Shown here one piece after another: positions 57,102 to 64,000 of a DNA stretch of 64,000 nt. Every line of letters starts with the position of its first letter. The first letter of the stretch is position 1. The notes beneath the pieces were generated by a model. The model saw only the letters and a list, made by a program, of their open reading frames with translations, ran no database searches and was not told the origin of the DNA. Source of the stretch: Alteripontixanthobacter maritimus. GTDB lineage: Bacteria > Pseudomonadota > Alphaproteobacteria > Sphingomonadales > Sphingomonadaceae. The stretch spans positions 691,501 to 755,500 of the forward strand of contig NZ_QBKA01000002.1 in assembly GCF_003340475.1 (NCBI RefSeq), written 5' to 3'. A program made the position numbers and the translations under genes.

Positions 57102-60100
57102 CTACTCGGCCGCCAGTAACTCCTCGGCAGCACCCAGATCTACGCTGACCAGCCGGCTCACACCCTGCTCGATCATCGTCACTCCGAACAGACGGTGCAT
57201 CCGGCTCATGGTAACCGCGTTGTGCGTTACGATGAGGTAACGCGTATCTGTTTCGCGCGTCATCACATCCAGCAAATCGCAGAACCGTTCTATATTCGCA
57301 TCGTCCAATGGCGCGTCGACCTCGTCCAGCACGCAGATGGGCGATGGGTTGGTGAGGAACAGCGCGAAAATGAGCGCGACGGCCGTCAGCGCCTGCTCAC
57401 CACCGGATAGCAGCGTAAGCGATTGCAGCTTCTTGCCCGGAGGCTGGGCAAAGATTTCAAGGCCGGCTTCCAGCGGATCATCGCTGTCGATCAGTGCCAG
57501 ATGGGCAGCCCCGCCGCCTTGGCCAGCGTCGAACAATCGCGCGAACAAATGGCGGAAGTGAGTGTCCACCTGATCGAAAGCGGTGCGCAGGCGCGCGCGT
57601 CCTTCGCGGTTCAGGCTGCCGATCGATCCCCGCAATCGGCTGACCGCCTCTGCCAGTTCCGCCTGTTCGGCGGCACTGCTGGCATGTTCGCCTTCCAGCG
57701 CTTCCAACTCGTCCGCTGCAACCAGATTGACCGGCCCGATCCTTTCGCGACTGACGGTCAATCGCTCCATTTTCTCGGCGTGGCTGTCGGCGCTGGTCAC
57801 GTCCGCCTCATCGAATGCAAACCGATCCGGCAGCAGGGGCGGCGGGCAGCCGAAGCGTTCGCCAGAAGCGCGCGCGGCATCGTTTCTGCGGGTTTCCGCG
57901 TTCTCGGCGCGAGCTGTCAGAGTGACTCTTGCCTCACGCATCTGACTAAGCGCCTCGGTCGCAGCGGTGAGCGCAGTGTCGGCAGTCTCGGCAGCAGATT
58001 GTGCAGCGCTGACAGCTGTCTGGGCGGTTTCGAGTTCGGCTGTAATCCGATCGCGCACCGCATCGCCTTGTTCGATCTCACGCAGCAGACCTTCGGGCTT
58101 AGTAGCGATGACTGCCCGCTCCTGCTCGATTTCATCGAGGCGGGCTGCCATATCGGACAGGCGCTTTGCTGCATCACCGGATCGGGCCTCCCAGCCCGCC
58201 ATATCGCTGCGCTGCGCCTGACTGCGTTCGCGTGCGACGGCCAGTGCCTGATCGTGCGAGGCAAGCGCAGCGCTTGCGGCCTGCAAGGCAATGCGCGCGG
58301 CATCGTTCTTTGTTTGCGCGGTTTGTAGAAAGGTCTTTCCGGCATCTGGTGGCGGCAGGGCCGCCAGCGTTGCACGCGCCTGTTCGATATCGCTGTCTGC
58401 CTGCGTACGCCGGGCAGCGAGTTCGGTTTCGGCAGCTTCCAGTTCGGCGCGACGTGCGGCTGTACGCTCGCGAACCGCTTCCGCCTGATCCAGCGTGCGC
58501 AGGGCCTGCCGTTCGGCCCCGCTGGCCTTACCAGCGGTGCGTTCCAGCTCGGCGATGCGTTGCTGCACCTTGGTCAGCTCATCTAGTGCGGCACGGGCCT
58601 CGGCATTGGCGGCGTCCGCAGCGTCACGCATTTGCGGCAGGATGTCACCGAGTTCTGCCAGCCTGTTGGCGGCTTCCAGCCTCGCTGTCTCGGACGCGCC
58701 TTCGCCGCGCGCGATGAACCCATCCCACCGCCTCAGGAAACCGCCGCGTGTGACCAGCCACTCGCCCGGTTTTAGAATACGGCCGTCGTCGCTGTCCGCC
58801 ACATGGACGAGCGCAAGGCGGGCGGCCAGTTCGAGCGGGCATTCGGTTACGAATTCGGCCAAGCAGTCTGCAACTTTCAACGGCGCATCGCGTCCGGTCC
58901 AGTACCGGCCTTCCACCTCCCCATCGGGGGCGCCGAGCGGTGCATTCGCATCGCGGCCCAATACGGCGGCAAGCGCCCTTTCGTAGCCCGGTTCGGCGCG
59001 TATCCGGTCGATAGCAAGCGCCCGGTTTCCGCGCTCCGCAGCAGCTTTCTCGCGGGCCTCGCGATCGCGGGTAAGAGCAGTATGTTCGCGCACGATCCCT
59101 GCCAGTGCAGCTTGGGCTTCAGCCAGCACAGTTCCCGCGTCGTCGCGTCGCTGTTGCAGGGCTATTTTGTCGTTCCGCGCATCTTCGAGCGTTGCGGTTG
59201 TTTCCGCGAGGACGGCAGCGGCGGTGTCTGCTGCCAGTCGGGCCTCTGTTACCGATTCTTCTGCCGCCTCGGCCTCGCCCAAAGCTTTACGAGCCTCAGC
59301 CAATCGGCTGGCTTCCGTGTCGATCCTGGCCAACCGCGCTTCGGCTTGTTCCAGCGCCGCAGCTCCGACACGCCATTCCGCTTGCGCTTCCGCCTGGTCT
59401 GCCGTGGCTTTGGCGAGCGCCAGTTCGGCCGCGCGGCTTGCGCGTTCCGCATTGTCGAGCGACGCCGCTATGCCGCTGCGCCGCGCTTCGTCCTGCGCCA
59501 ATGCAACCGCGCCGGTGTCGATATCCTTCTGCAACCGCGCCAGCGCATCGGCAGCATCGCGTGTCAGCCGGTCCGCATCGCCCTGATCTTCCTCCAGCCG
59601 TTGCTTCTGCCGGTCGAGATCGGCGAGTCGCTGTTCGGCAGCCTCCAACTGGCTGGACAAGGCAGCCATCCTATGCCCGTGCGCGGTTGCGTCATCACGC
59701 CGATCTGCCAATTCTTCGCGTACATCGCCGAGCGTGCGGGCCGCCGCTTGCTGCACGCCCTGCGCTTGGTCAGCCGCTATGCGCGCTCCCTCCACGCGCT
59801 GCTCGGCACCTTTCGCCTCCGCGCGAGCGGCATCTGCCGCTTCTGTTGCGTCCCGCCAGCGGGCAAACACCAATTGTGCATTGGCCAATTGAATCTGGCC
59901 CGTCAGCCTGGTGTACCGTTCCGCCTGTTTTGCCTGCCGTTTGAGCGAAGCGATCCGGGTGTCGAGGCCGGCCGTCAGATCTTCCAGCCGTGCTAGGTTC
60001 TTCTCCGTCGAGCGCAGCTTGCTTTCGGCGTCGCGGCGCCGGACGTGCAAACCGGAAATTCCGGCAGCCTCTTCCAGCATCGCGCGGCGTTCTGCCGGCT

Positions 60101-60539
60101 TGGCGGCGATGACCTGAGCAATCTTCCCTTGGCTGACAAGCGCCGGGCTGTGCGCGCCGGTGGCAGCATCGGCGAAGGTCAGCGCCACATCCTTGGCGCG
60201 AACGTCATCACCATTGATGCGGTAGGCGCTACCCGCGCCGCGCTCGATCCGCCGCATTACTTCCAGCTCTTCGCCATCTGTGCTCGCTGCGTGCAGCACG
60301 ACTTCGGCAAAGTCGCGTTGTGGGCGGCTGGCGGTGCCTGCAAAGATTACGTCCTCCATACCGCCCGAACGCATGGATTTAGGCGAATTTTCGCCCATTA
60401 CCCAGCGGATTGCTTCCAGCAGGTTGGATTTTCCGCAGCCATTCGGGCCGACGACACCCGTCAGTCCGGGTTCGATGCGCAATTCGGCAGGTTCGACAAA
60501 GCTCTTGAAGCCGGTCAGTTTTAGCCGGTCAATCTGCAA
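57102..60539 (-). CDS. smc: Chromosome segregation protein SMC
   Basis: A 1145-residue condensin ATPase: head with Walker A GPNGCGKSNLLEAIRWVMGE, long coiled coil (about 165-500), hinge (about 500-640, YERALAAVLGRDANAPLGAP), second coiled coil (650-950), then signature LLSGGEQALTAVALIFALF and Walker B ICVLDEVDAPLDDAN. It compacts and individualises chromosomes with ScpAB. It is the last gene of the dciA/dsb/dsb/smc run. Confidence 0.98.
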   Translation of the reverse strand: MQIDRLKLTGFKSFVEPAELRIEPGLTGVVGPNGCGKSNLLEAIRWVMGENSPKSMRSGGMEDVIFAGTASRPQRDFAEVVLHAASTDGEELEVMRRIERGAGSAYRINGDDVRAKDVALTFADAATGAHSPALVSQGKIAQVIAAKPAERRAMLEEAAGISGLHVRRRDAESKLRSTEKNLARLEDLTAGLDTRIASLKRQAKQAERYTRLTGQIQLANAQLVFARWRDATEAADAARAEAKGAEQRVEGARIAADQAQGVQQAAARTLGDVREELADRRDDATAHGHRMAALSSQLEAAEQRLADLDRQKQRLEEDQGDADRLTRDAADALARLQKDIDTGAVALAQDEARRSGIAASLDNAERASRAAELALAKATADQAEAQAEWRVGAAALEQAEARLARIDTEASRLAEARKALGEAEAAEESVTEARLAADTAAAVLAETTATLEDARNDKIALQQRRDDAGTVLAEAQAALAGIVREHTALTRDREAREKAAAERGNRALAIDRIRAEPGYERALAAVLGRDANAPLGAPDGEVEGRYWTGRDAPLKVADCLAEFVTECPLELAARLALVHVADSDDGRILKPGEWLVTRGGFLRRWDGFIARGEGASETARLEAANRLAELGDILPQMRDAADAANAEARAALDELTKVQQRIAELERTAGKASGAERQALRTLDQAEAVRERTAARRAELEAAETELAARRTQADSDIEQARATLAALPPPDAGKTFLQTAQTKNDAARIALQAASAALASHDQALAVARERSQAQRSDMAGWEARSGDAAKRLSDMAARLDEIEQERAVIATKPEGLLREIEQGDAVRDRITAELETAQTAVSAAQSAAETADTALTAATEALSQMREARVTLTARAENAETRRNDAARASGERFGCPPPLLPDRFAFDEADVTSADSHAEKMERLTVSRERIGPVNLVAADELEALEGEHASSAAEQAELAEAVSRLRGSIGSLNREGRARLRTAFDQVDTHFRHLFARLFDAGQGGGAAHLALIDSDDPLEAGLEIFAQPPGKKLQSLTLLSGGEQALTAVALIFALFLTNPSPICVLDEVDAPLDDANIERFCDLLDVMTRETDTRYLIVTHNAVTMSRMHRLFGVTMIEQGVSRLVSVDLGAAEELLAAE

Positions 60540-60599
60540 AACGTCGGTACCTCCCCCGGCTTGCCTGCCTTGTCGTTTCGCCCCGTTTTGTCGTTCGGC

Positions 60600-61355
60600 C
60601 TAACGGGCCCCGGCGCGTTGCAGCAGGGGTTCGAGCTGCGCCCAGTTCCCCGCATCGGTTTTGCGACCATTGATGAAAAAGGTCGGCGTGCCGGTCACGC
60701 CGAGCTCGTCCGATTGCACTCGCGACCGTTCCGCAATGGCGCTGTAACTTTCCTGATCGGCCAGGCATTGGCGAGCCTGGTCCTTGCTCAATCCGCGCGC
60801 GGCGAAGAAATCGAGGAAGCCCAGAACTTCAGCAATCTGCACCAGTCGCTGATCTTCCGGCAGAGCCATCGCCTGCTGCGCCGCTGCGCCGTTCGTCTGC
60901 AACGGGCTAAGCACCTCTTGCAGGTTCAGCCACACCTGATCGGATAGCGGATGAAATGATTCGTCCGCGCCGCACCGCACCAGCGTCGCCAAAGCGAGGT
61001 CGTGGGGGCCGTGAATCTGGTTGCGCAATTCAAAGCTGACCTGACCGGTTTCGATATAATCGGCCTTGAGCTTTTCCAGCCCGCTGGATGCAAAACTGGC
61101 GCATGCGGGGCAAGTAAGTGAGGCATATTCGATCAGCGTAATGGGCGCATCGGGATTGCCGATCTTGTAACCGTCTTCCGCGGTCACGGTCAGCTGTTCG
61201 GTCCAGCTGGTTCCTTCGGGCGCGTCTACCGCTGCTACGGCCTCACCCTCGGGCACTTCGCCATCGACCGTACCGTCCTCGGAACCGCATGCGGCCAAGG
61301 CAAGAACAAGGGGAGCAGCGAACCAGGCAAAGGCGGAAGTGCGGAGCGGTGTCAT
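60600..61355 (-). CDS. DsbA/BdbD-like thioredoxin-fold lipoprotein
   Basis: A 251-residue protein with a lipobox giving Cys23 (LALAACGSED) and a thioredoxin fold whose active site is CPAC (Cys82, Cys85) in LTCPACASF; the cis-proline loop is GVTGTPTFFINGRK. It should act in periplasmic thiol-disulfide exchange, anchored to the membrane. A second, similar gene precedes it. A 60-base gap separates it from smc. Confidence 0.88.
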   Translation of the reverse strand: MTPLRTSAFAWFAAPLVLALAACGSEDGTVDGEVPEGEAVAAVDAPEGTSWTEQLTVTAEDGYKIGNPDAPITLIEYASLTCPACASFASSGLEKLKADYIETGQVSFELRNQIHGPHDLALATLVRCGADESFHPLSDQVWLNLQEVLSPLQTNGAAAQQAMALPEDQRLVQIAEVLGFLDFFAARGLSKDQARQCLADQESYSAIAERSRVQSDELGVTGTPTFFINGRKTDAGNWAQLEPLLQRAGAR

Positions 61356-61500
61356 CTATATTTTCCTGTCAGCGATTGAAGCGAAGCTAGCTGCAGCGCC
61401 CCTCAACGTTAAGCGGCGATTGGCGCTTTTGCACTGAATAGCGCGGTTTGCGGCTGGCTTTAAGCGAATTCTGGGTGGAAGGCAGGGAAACAGGAATGGG

Positions 61501-62184
61501 TCAGAACCGTGCATCGAGCTGCGGTTGCAACATTGCCCAGTCGTGCGTCCCGGCAAGAAGAATGCCGTCGACCATGAAGCTGGGAGTGCCGGCAACGCCG
61601 AATTCCGCGCGATTGGCCTCGTCCGCCGCCTGCAGAGAAGTCACTTCCGCCGCATCGGCAAGGCATCGGTCGATGTCGTTACGCTGATAGCCGCGCCGTT
61701 CCATGATGCGATAGAAACGCAAATCGCTGGCGATTGCGCGCCTGCGGTCGGCTCCGGTTCCTACGGCCCAACGCTGTCGCTGGGCGGCGCTCATCTTGCT
61801 GACCTCGGCCAGCCATGTCGGCTGGCTCAGCATGAACGCGGTGTGGTTTTGTACGAATTTGTCGGTGGTGCCGCAGCGCGCCAGCAAGGCCACTGTCAAA
61901 TCGATATCATCACGGATGAAATGCCGGATTTGCAGACTGAGGCGACCGCTGCGGATATAGACCAGCCGGAGCGCACCTTCGCCATCCTTGGTAAATTGCG
62001 CGCAATGCGGGCAGGTATAGCTGACGAATTCGACCAGCTCGACCTCTGCCTCGGGATTGCCGATCAGGTGTCCGCCTTCGATTTTTTCGACCGTGGCATT
62101 CCAGTTTTGCGCCGAGGCCATCGCGGGCAATGCGAACAGTGCCAACATGGTGGTCGTCGCGATACGGCGTAATGTCGCTTTCAT
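61501..62184 (-). CDS. DsbA-like periplasmic thiol oxidoreductase
   Basis: A 227-residue protein with a signal peptide (TTMLALFALPAMASAQ) and a DsbA-type domain: CPHC (Cys58, Cys61) in VSYTCPHCAQF and the cis-Pro loop GVAGTPSFMVDG. The insertion helical domain is short. The CPHC motif is that of oxidising DsbA, unlike the CPAC of its neighbour. The start overlaps the dciA stop by four bases (ATGA). Confidence 0.9.
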   Translation of the reverse strand: MKATLRRIATTTMLALFALPAMASAQNWNATVEKIEGGHLIGNPEAEVELVEFVSYTCPHCAQFTKDGEGALRLVYIRSGRLSLQIRHFIRDDIDLTVALLARCGTTDKFVQNHTAFMLSQPTWLAEVSKMSAAQRQRWAVGTGADRRRAIASDLRFYRIMERRGYQRNDIDRCLADAAEVTSLQAADEANRAEFGVAGTPSFMVDGILLAGTHDWAMLQPQLDARF

Positions 62185-62753
62185 CTCTGTTCGTCTTTCC
62201 TGTCGCCCAGACTGCGAGCCAATGCTTCAAGTACGGATCGCAATTCGGGATCTCCGATATCGCGCAGGCTTTCGCCCAGTTCCATAGGGATAGCCTTCAG
62301 CGATGGCGGTGGTTTGGGCTTATCCCTTGACGGAGGCGGCTGCACCTCGCCTTGCCGCAGCTTGACGCGGGCCACGGCATTGTACCCGAAGAAACGGTTC
62401 ACCCGTTCGATAATTTCCGGCACCACTTGCTGGATCAGCGGCGCGTGCGAACCTTTCACGACTAGTTGCAGCGTGCCTTCTTCTTTCTCACCCGGCGGAA
62501 AACGGATCGCCTCGGGGATACAAACGCGGGCATGGGTATCGCCCACGATTTCCGGCCATCTTGTCACGACATTGGACTGGACGAAGCCGAAGCGGCGAAA
62601 GGCGGTTCGCCCGATTTGCGGCATCAGTTCGGAAATAGGCTTGGCCGAACCGCCGCGGGGCCGCTCGTAAGGACGCGGCGTCTTGCGTTTTGCCTTGGGC
62701 ACGGCGGGTTTCTTGCGTGCCGCCGGCGCAGGTTTGGGATCGTCGCGTTCCAT
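62181..62753 (-). CDS. dciA: DciA-like (DUF721) protein, probable replicative helicase loader
   Basis: A 190-residue protein with a basic, disordered N-terminus (KPAVPKAKRKTPRPYERPRG), the DUF721/DciA core (WPEIVGDTHARVCIPEAIRF, LQLVVKGSHAPLIQQVVPEI) and a proline-rich tail. DciA loads or stimulates DnaB in bacteria without DnaC. The ATG at 62753 is preferred. It is divergent from mutY by 29 bases and coupled to the DsbA-like gene. Confidence 0.85.
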   Translation of the reverse strand: MERDDPKPAPAARKKPAVPKAKRKTPRPYERPRGGSAKPISELMPQIGRTAFRRFGFVQSNVVTRWPEIVGDTHARVCIPEAIRFPPGEKEEGTLQLVVKGSHAPLIQQVVPEIIERVNRFFGYNAVARVKLRQGEVQPPPSRDKPKPPPSLKAIPMELGESLRDIGDPELRSVLEALARSLGDRKDEQR

Positions 62754-62782
62754 AGATGCACCAGCCATGCCATAGGCGCCCC

Positions 62783-63835
62783 ATGACTGCCAGTACCCGC
62801 CGCCAGGATATCGCCGACCGCCTGCTCGCTTGGTATGACGAACATGCGCGCGATCTTCCTTGGCGGGCAAGACCAGGTGATGCTCCGAAAGACCCATACC
62901 GTGTCTGGCTATCCGAGGTAATGCTGCAACAGACCACCGTGGCGGCCGTAAAACCGTATTTCGCGAAATTTACGGACACATGGCCAAGTGTCGACGCGCT
63001 GGCGGCTGCGCCTGAAGAGGACGTGATGGCCGCGTGGGCCGGACTGGGCTATTATTCCCGCGCGCGCAATCTGGTAAAGGCTGCCCGCGAAGTGGCCGGG
63101 TTGGGCGGGTTCCCCGACACCGAGGAAGGTCTGCGAAAACTTCCGGGGCTAGGAGCCTATACCGCGGCCAGTGTCGCCGCGATTGCATTCGGACGCCGCG
63201 CGGTGGTGGTGGACGCGAATGTGGAGCGGGTGGTGTCGCGCCTGTTCGCGATCGACGAACCGTTGCCCGGCGCACGCAAAGCAATCCGCGCGGCTACGGA
63301 TACGATCACACCTGACTTACGCAGTGGAGATTTCGCGCAGGCGATGATGGACCTCGGCGCGACAATCTGCACGGCGCGGGACCCCAAATGTCTGCTCTGC
63401 GTGCTGTCGGACAGTTGCAAAGCCCGCAAGACGGGCGATCCGGCGCGCCTTCCCGTCAAACCGCCGAAAAAGGCCAGACCGCTCCGTTACGGGACCGCAT
63501 GGTGGATCGAGCAGGACCAGCGCGTCTGGCTGGTCACCCGGCAGGGAACCGGAATGCTGGGCGGCATGCGCGCCCTTCCGGACGATGGCTGGAACGCGAA
63601 AGCCGATGGCAATGCGCAACCCCCGCTGCCACAGGAGTTTAGCCCTGCCGGTAGCGTGGTTCACGGTTTCACGCACTTTACCATCGAGCTCGACGTACGA
63701 GCGACCCTGACTGCAGAAGCGCCTGAAGGGGAAGGCGAGTGGTGGCCGATCGCGACGCTTGACGAAGCGGGTCTGCCTACTTTGTTTGAGAAAGCCTCCG
63801 CGCGGGTGCTGGCGAACCGGCGGGGCGAAACCTAG
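62783..63835 (+). CDS. mutY: Adenine DNA glycosylase MutY
   Basis: A 350-residue base-excision glycosylase removing adenine opposite 8-oxoguanine. It has Glu45 in WLSEVMLQQTTV, catalytic Asp144 in VVVDANVERVVSRL, the 4Fe-4S cluster with C-x6-C-x2-C-x5-C spacing (CTARDPKCLLCVLSDSC) and a C-terminal NUDIX-like 8-oxoG recognition domain. The ATG at 62783 matches family starts. The stop shares CTAG with the convergent gene. Confidence 0.97.
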   Translation: MTASTRRQDIADRLLAWYDEHARDLPWRARPGDAPKDPYRVWLSEVMLQQTTVAAVKPYFAKFTDTWPSVDALAAAPEEDVMAAWAGLGYYSRARNLVKAAREVAGLGGFPDTEEGLRKLPGLGAYTAASVAAIAFGRRAVVVDANVERVVSRLFAIDEPLPGARKAIRAATDTITPDLRSGDFAQAMMDLGATICTARDPKCLLCVLSDSCKARKTGDPARLPVKPPKKARPLRYGTAWWIEQDQRVWLVTRQGTGMLGGMRALPDDGWNAKADGNAQPPLPQEFSPAGSVVHGFTHFTIELDVRATLTAEAPEGEGEWWPIATLDEAGLPTLFEKASARVLANRRGET

Positions 63836-64000
63836 ATAATGCCGCCGCCCAGGCTCAGGCGCACCACGGCAATGACAAATACCACCAGGCAAAAGTTCCG
63901 GCCGCCATTCTTCGATGAAAGCGCGCCCACCGCCGCGCCGATCAGCGCAATCGGAAGAACGAACCAGTTCCCCCAGCCGAGCAAAGGGATGGTGGATGGT
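63832..64000 (-). CDS. Small membrane protein, C-terminal part (5' cut by window end)
   Basis: The frame from the window edge encodes two hydrophobic segments, LLGWGNWFVLPIALIGAAVG and the NFCLVVFVIAVVRLS stretch, with ALSSKNGGR between them and a terminus in LGGGII. This shape is common in sphingomonads, from memory. Its TAG stop and that of mutY share the palindrome CTAG. Its start lies beyond base 64000. Confidence 0.7.
   Translation of the reverse strand, partial: PSTIPLLGWGNWFVLPIALIGAAVGALSSKNGGRNFCLVVFVIAVVRLSLGGGII

Overview
This 64 kb window is a dense, entirely chromosomal stretch from an alphaproteobacterium, most likely order Sphingomonadales, family Erythrobacteraceae or a close relative. 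The evidence is high GC, a circularly permuted two-piece tmRNA whose tag reads ANDNEALAIAA, alphaproteobacterial gene orders (rpmF-plsX-fabH-ihfA-merR; atpHAGDC without Fo genes; mutY/dciA/dsb/dsb/smc; lptD-surA-pdxA-rsmA) and several small proteins typical of sphingomonads. There are no insertion sequences, CRISPR arrays, rRNA genes or recognisable standard tRNA genes, and I found no broken genes apart from the two cut by the window ends.

Layout. 0-1.3 kb: 3' end of mscL, the permuted ssrA gene with its own promoter, a 180-bp nest of six inverted repeats, and a small membrane protein. 1.4-4.9 kb (minus): an arginine-succinyltransferase operon (M20 hydrolase, astA, astB). 5.0-7.2 kb: malate synthase G, convergent with and overlapping the envelope/ribosome operon lptD-surA-pdxA-rsmA (7.1-13.1 kb, minus). 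13.2-15.9 kb (plus): pepA, DUF2256, holC, ndk. 16-22.9 kb: a SnoaL-like protein, a sulfotransferase, purM with a purN fused to an MmcQ/YjbR domain (minus), and divergently a DUF2066 protein, the replication regulator hda, cysE and DUF2794. 23-27.9 kb: a membrane protein, an MFE-2-like SDR, glmU, and a SOUL haem-binding protein with a tandem internal repeat. 28-32.7 kb (minus): the F1 ATP synthase operon, ended by a strong bidirectional terminator. 33-44 kb: a TauD dioxygenase, a membrane trypsin-like protease, ada, a CPBP protease, an iron-sulfur photolyase, a GST, a secreted zincin and priA. 44-51 kb: DUF4197, fsa, cobT (no cobS in the window), DUF2306 and a nitroreductase separated by a 32-bp palindrome, cysS and a 2-hydroxyacid dehydrogenase. 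51.2-52.6 kb: a phage-switch-like module (below). 52.7-57 kb: metallo-hydrolase, MAPEG, then rpmF-plsX-fabH-ihfA-merR. 57-64 kb: smc, two DsbA-like proteins, dciA (minus) and mutY (plus).

The most unusual locus is 51,197-52,632. A CI-like S24 repressor (XRE helix-turn-helix, Ala-Gly linker, Ser154/Lys190) diverges from a 62-residue Cro-like protein that overlaps a 137-residue protein of unknown function. Between them lie four TTCCTA/TAGGAA-type half-sites covering the likely repressor promoter, and a perfect 9-bp hairpin in the leader of the Cro-like gene that buries its ribosome binding site. This resembles a lambda-type CI/Cro switch in ordinary chromosomal surroundings with no other phage genes. 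Other points worth following are the PurN-MmcQ fusion, the M20 hydrolase leading the ast operon, the hairpin abutting the SnoaL start codon, the repeat nest beside ssrA, and the membrane trypsin-like protease and secreted zincin of unknown role.
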